Below, piece by piece: positions 41,626-50,585 of a stretch of 64,000 bases of DNA (position 1 is the stretch's first letter; each line of letters opens with the position of its first letter). The notes under the pieces were generated by a model that saw only the letters and a program-made list of their open reading frames with translations, made no database searches and was not told the DNA's origin. The DNA is taken from positions 186,001 through 250,000 of the forward strand of contig NZ_VEDF01000003.1 in the NCBI RefSeq assembly GCF_007677725.1, given 5' to 3'. Made by a program: the position numbers and the translations under genes. Source of the stretch: Pseudomonas sp. URMO17WK12:I11 (GTDB lineage: Bacteria; Pseudomonadota; Gammaproteobacteria; Pseudomonadales; Pseudomonadaceae).

Positions 41626-42432
41626 TCATTTGCCGCCGCCGGCAACGCTTTCGCCACCACGGCTCAGGTAATAGGCGCCAAGAATCGGCAGCATGGTCGC
41701 CAGCATCACCAGCATGGCGACCACGTTGGTCACGGGTACGTCGCGTGGCCGGCTGAGCTGGTTGAGCAGCCAGATCGGCAACGTCCGCTCGTTGCCGGCG
41801 GTGAAGGTGGTGACGATGATCTCGTCGAACGACAACGCGAAGGCCAACATACCGCCGGCCAGCAGCGCCGAGCCCAGGTTGGGCAGGACGATATAGCGGA
41901 AGGTCTGCCAGCCATTGGCGCCCAGGTCCATGGACGCCTCGATCAGGCTCTGTGAAGTGCGGCGCAAGCGCGCGATCACGTTGTTGTAGACGATCACCAC
42001 GCAGAACGTGGCGTGCCCGACCACGATGGTGAACACCCCAGGCTCAATGCCGAGACGCTTGAATGCCGACAGCAGCGCAAGGCCGGTGATGATGCCGGGC
42101 AGGGCGATGGGCAGAATCAACAGCAGCGAAATGCTTTCCTTGGCAAAGAACGTGCGCCGGTACAGCGCCGCCGAGGCCAATGTCCCAAGCACCAGGGCAA
42201 TGAGCGTGGCCAGGCATGCAACCTGCAGCGACAGCGTGATGGCCTCGAGCACATCGGCACGCCCCAGGGCCACGGCGAACCATTTCAAGGTCAGGCCCTT
42301 GGGCGGAAAGCTGAAGGCTGCGTCTTCGGTATTGAAGGCATACAAGACGATGATCAGGATCGGGAAGTGCAAGAACACCAACCCTCCCCAGGCTGCCAGG
42401 CGTAGGCCCATGGACGCTTTGTCAGAGTGCAT
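41626..42432 (-). CDS. ydcV: ABC transporter permease, polyamine type (YdcV-like)
   Basis: 268 residues with six predicted spans and the ABC permease coupling motif in [22 protein letters not shown]. Starts at ATG 42432 inside the end of the preceding permease (11-bp overlap), so coupled. Member of the PotC-like family of spermidine/putrescine permeases; pairs with YdcU. Confidence 0.9.
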   Translation of the reverse strand: MHSDKASMGLRLAAWGGLVFLHFPILIIVLYAFNTEDAAFSFPPKGLTLKWFAVALGRADVLEAITLSLQVACLATLIALVLGTLASAALYRRTFFAKESISLLLILPIALPGIITGLALLSAFKRLGIEPGVFTIVVGHATFCVVIVYNNVIARLRRTSQSLIEASMDLGANGWQTFRYIVLPNLGSALLAGGMLAFALSFDEIIVTTFTAGNERTLPIWLLNQLSRPRDVPVTNVVAMLVMLATMLPILGAYYLSRGGESVAGGGK

Positions 42433-43324
42433 CGAAGGCCCCCAGGCGCTTGACGATGGCCAGGTAGACGGCAATCAACACGATTGGCACCAGGGTGAAC
42501 GCCGCCGCCATCGGCATATTGCCGATCGCCCCCTGTTGCGCGTACACCATGCTGCCGATGAAGTAGCCTGGCGGGCCGATCAGCTGCGGCACGATGAAGT
42601 CGCCCAGGGTCAGGGAAAAGGTGAAGATCGAGCCGGCCGCGATGCCGGGTATCGCCAACGGTAACGTCACCAGGCGGAAGGTCTGCCCAGGTTTGGCACC
42701 GAGGTCCGCCGAGGCCTGCAGCAACGACGGTGGCAGGCGCTCGAGCGCCGCCTGAATCGGCAGGATCATGAACGGCAGCCAGATATAGATGAACACCAGA
42801 AAGCGCCCCAGGTGCGACGTCGACAAGGTACTGCCACCCACCCCCGGCACGCTCAGGACCGCCTGCAGCAACGGCTCCAGATGCAGGTGCTGAACGAACC
42901 ACTGGGCTACACCGCCCTTGGCCAGCAGCAGAGTCCAGGCATAGGTCTTGACGATGTAGCTCGCCCACATCGGCAGCATCACGGCGATATAGAAAAACGC
43001 CTTGGTCCTGCCGCTGGTGTAGCGCGCCATGTAATAGGCGATAGGGAACGCCAGCACCGCGCTGGCCAGCGAGACCGCCACGGCCATCAGCAAGGTACGC
43101 ACGATGATGTCGAAATTCGCGGGGTTGAACAGCGCGGCGAAGTTACCCAGGGTCAGGGTCGGGGTAACCGCCATGGTGAAGTCGTCGAAGGTGTAGAAGC
43201 CCTGCCAGATCAGGTTGAGCAATGAGCCAAGGTAGATGGCGCCGAACCAGGTCAGTGGCGGTATCAGCAACAACGCCAGGTAAAGGTTGGGGCGTCGGTA
43301 CAACTGATCGCTGAGCGAACGCAT
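42422..43324 (-). CDS. ydcU: ABC transporter permease, polyamine type (YdcU-like)
   Basis: 300 residues, six predicted spans, PotB-like. Coupling loop with [22 protein letters not shown]. Separated from the ATPase stop by one base (TGACATG). Forms the heterodimeric membrane pore with YdcV. Confidence 0.9.
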   Translation of the reverse strand: MRSLSDQLYRRPNLYLALLLIPPLTWFGAIYLGSLLNLIWQGFYTFDDFTMAVTPTLTLGNFAALFNPANFDIIVRTLLMAVAVSLASAVLAFPIAYYMARYTSGRTKAFFYIAVMLPMWASYIVKTYAWTLLLAKGGVAQWFVQHLHLEPLLQAVLSVPGVGGSTLSTSHLGRFLVFIYIWLPFMILPIQAALERLPPSLLQASADLGAKPGQTFRLVTLPLAIPGIAAGSIFTFSLTLGDFIVPQLIGPPGYFIGSMVYAQQGAIGNMPMAAAFTLVPIVLIAVYLAIVKRLGAFDAL

Positions 43325-43325
43325 G

Positions 43326-44366
43326 TCAGCGCACCTCGGCCAGGACGGTTTCCGCGAGCGCGATCATGGCTTCGCGCGGCCAGTGCAGCGCTACCTCTTG
43401 GCCGCTTTGCCAGGGCTGCGCCTGGTCTTGCCAGCGATCGTTGGCATGGCTGACGGCCAGCAGCTGGCCGCCGTCGAGTAGCACCTCATAGCGCGTGGCG
43501 CTGCCTTGGTACTGGATATCGCGTAGCCGGCCGCGGACCGTCACTGCTGCGCCCTGCGCGGGCGATTGAGCCAGACGAATGTGCTCCGGCCGGATGGCGA
43601 AGGGCCCCTGACTGCCGCTGAGCCGGTGAGCCAGTTCGCCGCGGATGACATTGGCGCTGCCGACGAATTCGGCGACGAACGTGGTGGCAGGTTTCAGGTA
43701 CAGATTTCGCGGTGAATCGACCTGCTCGATGCGCCCGCGGTTGAACACCGCGACCCGGTCCGACATCGACAATGCTTCGGTCTGGTCGTGGGTGACGAAG
43801 ATGAAGGTGATGCCCAGTTGGCGCTGCAGCTTCTTCAACTCCCCCTGCATCTGCTCACGCAGCTTCAGGTCCAGCGCGCCCAGCGGCTCGTCGAGCAACA
43901 GTACCCGCGGGCGGTTGACCAGCGCCCGCGCCAGCGCCACCCGCTGGCGCTGGCCACCGGACAACTGCACCGGTTTGCGCTCGCCGAAACCGGCCAGGGC
44001 GACCATGGTCAGTGCCTCATCGGCGCGGGCATGCCGCTCTGCCTTGGCCACGCCCTTGACCTTCAAGCCGTAGGCGATGTTGTCGCGCACGTTCATGTGC
44101 GGAAACAGCGCGTAGTCCTGAAACACCGTGTTGACGTCGCGCTGGTACGGCGGCACGCCGGCGGCTTCGAGACCGTGGATACGAATCGAGCCGCCGTCAG
44201 GTTGCTCGAAGCCTGCGATCAGGCGCAGGCATGTGGTCTTGCCCGAGCCTGAAGGGCCGAGCATGGAGAAGAACTCACCCTCCTGGATGTCGAGACTGAC
44301 CTGATCGACTGCCTTGACCTCGCCGAAGCTGCGACAAACCTGAGTGAACTGCACGGCTGGCGACAT
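43326..44366 (-). CDS. ydcT: ABC transporter ATP-binding protein, polyamine type (YdcT/PotA-like)
   Basis: 346 residues from ATG 44366, AGGAG eight bases upstream. Walker A GPSGSGKTTC, signature LSGGQRQRVALARAL, Walker B VLLLDEPLGALD and H-loop FVTHDQTEAL are intact. C-terminal TOBE domain from about residue 270 (IRPEHIRLAQ). Energises import of the binding protein's ligand. An in-frame extension to 44528 is not supported. Confidence 0.95.
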   Translation of the reverse strand: MSPAVQFTQVCRSFGEVKAVDQVSLDIQEGEFFSMLGPSGSGKTTCLRLIAGFEQPDGGSIRIHGLEAAGVPPYQRDVNTVFQDYALFPHMNVRDNIAYGLKVKGVAKAERHARADEALTMVALAGFGERKPVQLSGGQRQRVALARALVNRPRVLLLDEPLGALDLKLREQMQGELKKLQRQLGITFIFVTHDQTEALSMSDRVAVFNRGRIEQVDSPRNLYLKPATTFVAEFVGSANVIRGELAHRLSGSQGPFAIRPEHIRLAQSPAQGAAVTVRGRLRDIQYQGSATRYEVLLDGGQLLAVSHANDRWQDQAQPWQSGQEVALHWPREAMIALAETVLAEVR

Positions 44367-44398
44367 GCGCGGCTCCTGGACATTCAATGTGATCGGCT

Positions 44399-45550
44399 TC
44401 AGCGACCGCCCATGATCGCGATGTAGTCCTGGGTCCACCGGCTGTAGGGCACGAACTTGCCGCCCTGCGCCTGTGGGGTTTTCCAGAAGGCGATCTTGTC
44501 GAAGTTGTCGAAACCGTTGGTCCTGCACCCTTCGGCGCCCAACAGTTCACTGGCGCTGCACGCCGCTGGCACCGCTGGCAGCGAGCCGAACCAGGCGGCG
44601 ACGTCACCTTGCACCTTGGGCTGCAGCGACCAGTCCATCCATTTATAGGCGCAATTGGGGTGCTTGGCCTCGCTGTGCAGCATGGTGGTGTCGGCCCAGC
44701 CGGTGGCGCCTTCCTTGGGCACGGTCGAGGCCACCGGTTGGTTTTCGGCCTTGAGGCCATTGACCATGTAGCCCCATGAGCTGCTGGCGACTATCCCCTC
44801 GTTCTTCACATCGCTCATCTGCACCGTGGCGTCTTGCCAATAACGGTGGATCAGCGGGTGCTGCTGGCGCAGCAGGGCGAGCACGGCCTGGTACTGGGCT
44901 TCATCGAGCTGGTACGGGTCCTTGATGCCCAGTTCGGGCTTGGCCGATTTCAGGTACAGGGCCGCGTCGGCAATGTAGATCGGCCCGTCGTAAGCCTGGA
45001 CGCGACCTTTGTTCGGTTTGCCGTCGGGCAGGTCTTGCGGTTCGAACACCACGCTCCAGCTGCTCGGCGGCTGCTTGAAGGTGTCGGTGTTGTACAGCAG
45101 CACGTTCGGACCCCACTGGTAAGGGGTGCCGTACACCTGCTTGTCGACCACGTACCAGTCGCCATTCTGCAGGCGCGGATCGATGTGCTTCCAGTTGGCG
45201 AGCAGGGCGGTATTGATCGGCTGTACCCGCTTGCCGGCGATCAGGCGCAGCGAGGCGTCGCCGGAAGCGGTCACCAGGTCGTAGCCACCCTTGGTCATCA
45301 GGCTGACCATCTCATCGGAGGTGGCGGCGGTCTTGACGCTGACCTTGCAGCCGGTTTCCTTCTCGAAACCGCTGACCCAGTCGTAGGCCTTGTCGCTTTC
45401 CCCGCGTTCGATATATCCCGGCCAGGCGACGATATCCAGGCGCCCCTCACCGGCGCCGATGGCGTGCGGCAATTCGGCGGCCTGCAGGCTGGTGCTGGCC
45501 AGCAAGGCGCTGGTGATGGCGCCGAACAACGCGGTCTTGTGCTCTGACAT
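44399..45550 (-). CDS. ydcS: ABC transporter substrate-binding protein, polyamine type (YdcS-like)
   Basis: 383 residues with a signal peptide (LFGAITSALLASTSLQA); AGGGA precedes ATG 45550. Periplasmic binding protein of the PotD/PotF class (LDIVAWPGYIERG at the start of the mature protein; YGTPYQWGPNVLLYNTDTF; SSSWGYMVNGL). First gene of the ydcSTUV-patD operon. In E. coli YdcS has also been linked to polyhydroxybutyrate; putrescine is the best guess for ligand. Confidence 0.9.
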   Translation of the reverse strand: MSEHKTALFGAITSALLASTSLQAAELPHAIGAGEGRLDIVAWPGYIERGESDKAYDWVSGFEKETGCKVSVKTAATSDEMVSLMTKGGYDLVTASGDASLRLIAGKRVQPINTALLANWKHIDPRLQNGDWYVVDKQVYGTPYQWGPNVLLYNTDTFKQPPSSWSVVFEPQDLPDGKPNKGRVQAYDGPIYIADAALYLKSAKPELGIKDPYQLDEAQYQAVLALLRQQHPLIHRYWQDATVQMSDVKNEGIVASSSWGYMVNGLKAENQPVASTVPKEGATGWADTTMLHSEAKHPNCAYKWMDWSLQPKVQGDVAAWFGSLPAVPAACSASELLGAEGCRTNGFDNFDKIAFWKTPQAQGGKFVPYSRWTQDYIAIMGGR

Positions 45551-45749
45551 GGTGTTCCCTCTTGATGGAGATCGAGCCGAGGCAGTTTCAAGCAAGCGAT
45601 AAAGCGATGGGCCGCTACGAATGGTTGGCGATAACGAGTCTAGTCGGGAATTGGCGCGTCCATGCAACATCCCGAAGCAAATCCCTGGGTGGCGAGGTCC
45701 AGGGCAGGGCTTACTCTGGGTTTCTCTTTCGTACCGCGGAGATGTGCGC

Positions 45750-46436
45750 ATGAACACTCGGGGCCTGCTCGATCAATTGCTCAAATCTGGTCAGGAACTG
45801 CTCAACAAAAACGCTGGCTCGGGTAGCTCGTCATCGCCTGTCGGTGCCTTGGGCGGGCTGCTCTCCGGAGGCGGCAAAGGGGCGCTGGGCGCCGGCGCAT
45901 TGGGCCTGCTGCTGGGCAACAAGAAGGCCCGCAAGTACGGCGGCAAGGTGCTGACCTACGGCGGCTTGGCGGCACTGGGCGTGCTGGCCTACAAAGCCTA
46001 TGGCAACTGGCAGGCCAATCAGGGCACAGGGCAGCGTGGCGAGCCCCAAACCCTCGACCGCCTGCCACCGGCCGAAGCCGAGCAGCACAGCCAGGCGGTA
46101 CTGCAGGCGTTGGTGGCCGCGGCCAAGTCCGATGGCCATATCGATGAGCGGGAGCGCGCCTTGATCGAAGGCGAGTTCACCCGCTTGGACAGCGACCGTG
46201 ACTTGCAGCAGTGGCTGCACCAGGAACTGAACAAACCGCTGGACCCGGCCGAGGTGGCCCGCGCGGCGCACACGCCGGAAATGGCCGCCGAGATGTACCT
46301 GGCCAGCACCATGATGGTCGATCAGGAAAACTTCATGGAACGTGCCTACCTCGACGAACTGGCCAGGCAACTGCGGCTTGATCCGGCCTTGCGCCAGGAA
46401 CTGGAGAGCCAAGTGCGCCTGGCTGCGAGTCAATGA
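45750..46436 (+). CDS. TerB/DUF533 family protein (YebE-like)
   Basis: 228 residues from ATG 45750, GGAGATG upstream. The N-terminal glycine-rich region (GGLLSGGGKGALGAGALGLLLG) may associate with the membrane, followed by a DUF533/TerB-like alpha-helical domain (AEAEQHSQAVLQALVAAAKS, ERALIEGEF, MAAEMYLASTMMVD). E. coli YebE is an envelope stress-responsive inner-membrane protein. The tellurite-resistance label is only the family name. Divergent from ydcS and upstream of the wsp operon. Confidence 0.88.
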   Translation: MNTRGLLDQLLKSGQELLNKNAGSGSSSSPVGALGGLLSGGGKGALGAGALGLLLGNKKARKYGGKVLTYGGLAALGVLAYKAYGNWQANQGTGQRGEPQTLDRLPPAEAEQHSQAVLQALVAAAKSDGHIDERERALIEGEFTRLDSDRDLQQWLHQELNKPLDPAEVARAAHTPEMAAEMYLASTMMVDQENFMERAYLDELARQLRLDPALRQELESQVRLAASQ

Positions 46437-46482
46437 CGACGGGCTAGTAGCATTCGGCCGCAAAAGCGTAGGAAGCCTGGGC

Positions 46483-46488
46483 TATACT
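46483..46488 (+). promoter_or_regulatory. Candidate -10 of the wsp operon
   Basis: TATACT (5 of 6 consensus) 45 bp before wspA; no good -35 is visible at 16-18 bp upstream. Confidence 0.4.
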
Positions 46489-46532
46489 TCGGCGGTTTTT
46501 TCCCGCTCGTTGAGAATTCCTGAGGGCTGAAT

Positions 46533-48155
46533 GTGAAGAACTGGACCTTGCGCCAACGGATCCTGGCAAGTTTTGCCGTGATCATCGCCATCATGCTGCT
46601 GATGATCGTGGCCGCTTATTCGCGGCTGCTGGCGATCGAAACAGCCGAGCAGGCGGTAGGTACAGACAGCATTCCGGGCTTGTACAGCAGCTCGATGATC
46701 CGCAGCGCCTGGGTCGACAGCTACGTCACCAGCCAACAACTGGTGGGGCTGTCCGACCGACGCGAGATCACCCCGGCGGACATCGAGCTGTTCAAGAGCT
46801 TCAACGACCGGCTCAAGCAACACATGGCCAGTTACCAGGCCACCATTCAGGATGCCGAAGACCAGGCGCGTTTCGATGCCTTCACTCAGATGCAAGCCAA
46901 CTACGTCAAGATCGTCGACCAGGTGTTGGAGACCTACCGCCAGCACGACTATGCGCAAGCGCAGCGACTGATCGCCGACGTGCTGACCCCGGCCTGGGTC
47001 GAGGGGCGCAAGCACCTCAACGCAGTGATCGAGCACAACCGGGAGTCGGCCGACGCCGCCACCCACGAAATCGTCAGCGCCGTGGGCACCGCCAAGGGCA
47101 GCATGATGGTGTCGCTACTGCTGGCGATCGTTGCGGCGGGCATTTGCGGGCTGCTGCTGATGCGCGCCATCACCGCGCCTGTGCAGCGCGTGGTGCATGC
47201 CCTCGACAAACTGCGCTCGGGCGATTTGAGCATGCGCCTGAGCCTGGACCGAAAGGATGAATTCGGCGCCATCGAAAGCGGCTTCAATGAAATGGCCGAG
47301 GCCCTGGCCAACCTGGTAGCCCAGGCGCAGCGCTCCTCGGTGCAGGTGACCACGTCGGTCACCGAGATTGCCGCCACCTCCAAGCAACAGCAGGCCACGG
47401 CCACCGAGACTGCGGCCACTACCACTGAAATCGGTGCCACGTCGCGGGAAATCGCTGCCACCTCGCGCGACCTGGTGCGCACCATGACCGAGGTCACCAG
47501 CGCGGCCGACCAGGCTTCGAGCCTGGCAGGCTCCGGTCAGCAGGGGCTGGCGCGCATGGAGGACACCATGCACCAGGTGATGGGCGCGGCCGACCTGGTC
47601 AACGCCAAGCTGGGTATCCTCAACGAGAAGGCCAGCAACATCACCCAGATGGTCGTCACCATCGTCAAGGTGGCAGACCAAACCAACCTGCTCTCGCTCA
47701 ACGCTGCCATCGAAGCGGAAAAAGCCGGGGAATATGGCCGCGGCTTCGCCGTGGTCGCCACCGAGGTGCGGCGCCTGGCCGACCAGACGGCCGTGGCCAC
47801 CTACGACATCGAGCAGATGGTCCGGGAAATCCAGTCGGCCGTCTCGGCTGGGGTCATGGGCATGGACAAGTTCTCCGAAGAAGTGCGTCGTGGCATGTTC
47901 GAAGTGCAGCAGGTGGGCGAACAACTGAGCCAGATCATTCATCAGGTGCAGGCCCTGGCACCGCGTGTGCTGATGGTCAACGAGGGCATGCAGGCCCAGG
48001 CCACCGGCGCCGAACAGATCAACCAGGCCCTGGCCCAGCTCAGCGATGCCAGCACCCAGACGGTGGAGTCGCTGCGCCAGGCCAGCTTTGCCATTGACGA
48101 GTTGAGCCAGGTGGCCGCCGGCCTGCGCGGCGGCGTTTCGCGCTTCAAAGTCTGA
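46533..48155 (+). CDS. wspA: Surface-sensing chemoreceptor WspA (methyl-accepting protein)
   Basis: 540 residues starting at GTG 46533; the overlapping ATG at 46531 is followed directly by TGA, so it cannot be the start. Hydrophobic span at about residues 10-30, a periplasmic four-helix sensor region, a second span at about 185-210, HAMP domain, then the MCP cytoplasmic hairpin with the tip [20 protein letters not shown]. In Pseudomonas WspA responds to surface contact and drives the WspE kinase. First gene of wspABCDEFR. Confidence 0.96.
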   Translation: MKNWTLRQRILASFAVIIAIMLLMIVAAYSRLLAIETAEQAVGTDSIPGLYSSSMIRSAWVDSYVTSQQLVGLSDRREITPADIELFKSFNDRLKQHMASYQATIQDAEDQARFDAFTQMQANYVKIVDQVLETYRQHDYAQAQRLIADVLTPAWVEGRKHLNAVIEHNRESADAATHEIVSAVGTAKGSMMVSLLLAIVAAGICGLLLMRAITAPVQRVVHALDKLRSGDLSMRLSLDRKDEFGAIESGFNEMAEALANLVAQAQRSSVQVTTSVTEIAATSKQQQATATETAATTTEIGATSREIAATSRDLVRTMTEVTSAADQASSLAGSGQQGLARMEDTMHQVMGAADLVNAKLGILNEKASNITQMVVTIVKVADQTNLLSLNAAIEAEKAGEYGRGFAVVATEVRRLADQTAVATYDIEQMVREIQSAVSAGVMGMDKFSEEVRRGMFEVQQVGEQLSQIIHQVQALAPRVLMVNEGMQAQATGAEQINQALAQLSDASTQTVESLRQASFAIDELSQVAAGLRGGVSRFKV

Positions 48156-48160
48156 TCGCC

Positions 48161-48667
48161 ATGACCGACCTGCTCACCGACCCGCCCGCCCCGGGCAGCG
48201 CCCAGGGCACCCTGTACCTGCAGTTTCGTCTCGATCAGCAGCGCTTCGCGCTGGATGTCGGCGAGGTGATCGAGGTGTTGGCCCGGCGTGCGCTCAAGCC
48301 CATCGCCCAGGCACCGGCATGGGTCGCAGGCATCCTCGCCCATCGTGGCGTGCTGGTGCCGGTAGTCGATCTCAGCACCTTGTGCTGTGGCCGCCCGGCC
48401 GCCGCGCGCACCAGCACGCGTCTGGTGTTGGTGCGCTACCAGCGCCAGCATGTGCTTGGCCTGATCCTCGAACAAGCGACCGACACTCTGCGCTGCAGGC
48501 CGGAGGAATTCCAACCCTACGGCCTGGACAATGCCGATGCGCGTTACCTGGGGCCTGTACGTCAGGACGCGCTGGGTTTGCTGCAGCGTATTGAAGTCGA
48601 GCAGCTGCTGCCCGCTGCCGTGCAAGCGTTGTTGTTTCCCGGCCACGGCGCGCAGGTGGCGTCATGA
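48161..48667 (+). CDS. wspB: CheW-like coupling protein WspB
   Basis: 168-residue CheW domain protein (GTLYLQFRLDQQRFALDVGEVIEV; WVAGILAHRGVLVPVVDLS). Couples WspA to the kinase WspE, the second CheW being WspD. Starts 6 bp after wspA and overlaps wspC by 4 bp (ATGA). Confidence 0.95.
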   Translation: MTDLLTDPPAPGSAQGTLYLQFRLDQQRFALDVGEVIEVLARRALKPIAQAPAWVAGILAHRGVLVPVVDLSTLCCGRPAAARTSTRLVLVRYQRQHVLGLILEQATDTLRCRPEEFQPYGLDNADARYLGPVRQDALGLLQRIEVEQLLPAAVQALLFPGHGAQVAS

Positions 48668-49914
48668 GCGAACAACGGTTTTTCCGTTTTTTGCAGCAGC
48701 GTATCGGCCTGGACGTAGAGTCGGTGGGCGCCTCGATGGTCGAGCGTGCGCTGCGCCAGCGTCGCCTGGCAGCCGGCGCCGCCGATATGGATGACTATTG
48801 GGTGCAGTTGCAGCAATCGGCCCACGAGCAGCAGGCGTTGATCGAAGCGGTGATCGTGCCGGAGACGTGGTTCTTCCGCTATCCGGAAACCTTCACCGCG
48901 CTGCTGGGCCTGGCCCAGCAGCGTGTGGCCGAACTGGCCGGGCAGCGCCCCCTGCGTCTGCTTAGCCTGCCATGCTCCACCGGTGAAGAGCCTTACTCGC
49001 TGGCCATGGCGCTGCTCGATGGCGGTCTCGCCCCGAGCGATTTTCACATCGACGGTATCGACATCAGCCCCAGTTCCATCGGTAAGGGGGTGCAGGGCGT
49101 GTATAGCCGCAATTCGTTTCGCGGCGCCGAACTGGGCTTTCGTGAGCGGCATTTTCGCGAATGCCAGGAAGGCCACCAGCTCGATGAGCGCGTGCGCCGC
49201 CAAGTGCATCTGCAAGTGGGCAACGTGCTCGATCCGGCCCTTGCCAGCCGCAATGGCCTGTACGACTTCGTGTTCTGTCGCAACTTGTTGATCTATTTCG
49301 ACGTGCCGACTCAGCAGCGCGTTTTCGAGGTGCTCAAGTGCCTCGCCCAGCCACAGGGGGTGCTGTTCATCGGCCCTGCCGAGGGCAGCCTGCTGGCCCG
49401 ACTGGGCATGCGGCCGCTGGGCATCGCCCAGTCGTTCGCCTATGTGCGCCAACCTCACGAAGCCGCCGCTGCGCAGCCGGTAGCGGCGCGCAGCGTGCCG
49501 CCAGCGTTGGCGCCGATTCGGCCCCGAGCGCTGCCGACGCGGCCGTTGCGCGCGGGAGCGCCAGCCCCGATGGCCAGTGCGGCCGAACCACGCGAGGGTG
49601 AAAGCGAGCTCTTGGCCAGCATTGCCCGCCAAGCCAATGCCGGCGACAGCGCACAGGCCCGCGCCAGCTGCCAGCGCTACCTGCGACAGTTTCCGGCCAA
49701 GGCCCAGGTCTATTACTGGTTGGGTTTGCTGAGCGACACCGAGGGCGATACCCAGCAAGCCGTGAGCCATTACCGCAAGGCGTTGTACTTGCAACCTCAA
49801 CACCCCGAAGCCTTGCTGCACCTGGCCAGCTTGCTCGCCGCCCAGGGCGATGCGGCCGGCGCTCGGCGCCTGCAGGAACGGGCGGCGCGGGCCGGGCGGG
49901 AGTCTGAACGATGA
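48664..49914 (+). CDS. wspC: CheR-type methyltransferase WspC with C-terminal TPR
   Basis: 416 residues. N-terminal CheR-like SAM methyltransferase: PETWFFRYPE, then LSLPCSTGEEPYSLAMAL, then DGIDISPSSIG; it methylates WspA. Residues about 270-320 are a proline/alanine-rich linker; the C-terminal 100 residues form TPR repeats (AQVYYWLGLLSDTEGDTQQA, HPEALLHLASLLAAQGD). Overlaps wspB and wspD (ATGA at both ends), consistent with coupling. Confidence 0.96.
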   Translation: MSEQRFFRFLQQRIGLDVESVGASMVERALRQRRLAAGAADMDDYWVQLQQSAHEQQALIEAVIVPETWFFRYPETFTALLGLAQQRVAELAGQRPLRLLSLPCSTGEEPYSLAMALLDGGLAPSDFHIDGIDISPSSIGKGVQGVYSRNSFRGAELGFRERHFRECQEGHQLDERVRRQVHLQVGNVLDPALASRNGLYDFVFCRNLLIYFDVPTQQRVFEVLKCLAQPQGVLFIGPAEGSLLARLGMRPLGIAQSFAYVRQPHEAAAAQPVAARSVPPALAPIRPRALPTRPLRAGAPAPMASAAEPREGESELLASIARQANAGDSAQARASCQRYLRQFPAKAQVYYWLGLLSDTEGDTQQAVSHYRKALYLQPQHPEALLHLASLLAAQGDAAGARRLQERAARAGRESER

Positions 49915-50585
49915 AAGCCGAAGACCCGATCGAGGCCATCGACAGCTTGACCCAGGACGATGAGCGCATCGACGACTGCTGGAACCGCATCGGTGTGCAC
50001 GGCAACAAACAGTGCCCGTTGCTGGCGCGGCACATCCATTGTCGTAATTGTGAGGTCTATGCGGCCGCCGCCACGCGGCTGCTCGACCGCTATGCGCTGG
50101 TCGAAGGCGAGCAAGCTGATGTGAGCGTCCGCGAGCAACCTGCGGGCGGGCGTTCGCTGCTCTTGTTCCGCTTGGGCGAGGAGTGGCTGGCACTGGCCAC
50201 GGCGTGCCTTGCCGAAGTCGCCCCGTTGCAATCGGTGCATTCGCTGCCGCATCAGCGCTCGCGCCTGTTGCAGGGGGTAGCCAATGTGCGTGGTGCCCTG
50301 GTGCCGTGCCTGTCGCTGAATGAATTGCTCGGTGTGCCCGAGCCTCCTGAACAGGCCCGCAGCGTTCGGGCGCTGCCGCGCATGCTGATCCTGGCAGCCG
50401 CTGCGGGGCCGGTGGTCCTGGCCGTCGATGAAGTCGATGGCATTCATCGCCTCGACGCCGCGCTGGAGCAGGCAAGCGAAGACGATGCAGCGTTCACCGC
50501 CGCCGTGGTGCAATGGCGTGGCCGCAGCGTGCGCGTGCTGGACGAAAACCATCTACTGTCTGCCGTGCAGCGGAGCTTGTCATGA
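49911..50585 (+). CDS. wspD: CheW-like coupling protein WspD
   Basis: 224 residues. An N-terminal 60-residue region with CPLLARHIHCRNCEVYAAAA precedes a CheW domain (LLLFRLGEEWLALATACLAEV, LLQGVANVRGALVPCLSL). The Cys-His rich head is typical of WspD and is not in WspB. Overlaps wspC and wspE by 4 bp each. Confidence 0.95.
   Translation: MKAEDPIEAIDSLTQDDERIDDCWNRIGVHGNKQCPLLARHIHCRNCEVYAAAATRLLDRYALVEGEQADVSVREQPAGGRSLLLFRLGEEWLALATACLAEVAPLQSVHSLPHQRSRLLQGVANVRGALVPCLSLNELLGVPEPPEQARSVRALPRMLILAAAAGPVVLAVDEVDGIHRLDAALEQASEDDAAFTAAVVQWRGRSVRVLDENHLLSAVQRSLS

Noticed and set aside
45551..45749. Sigma-54 promoter (TGGC...TGCA) in the ydcS-terB gap
   Set aside because: GG to GC spacing is 9 rather than the required 10.
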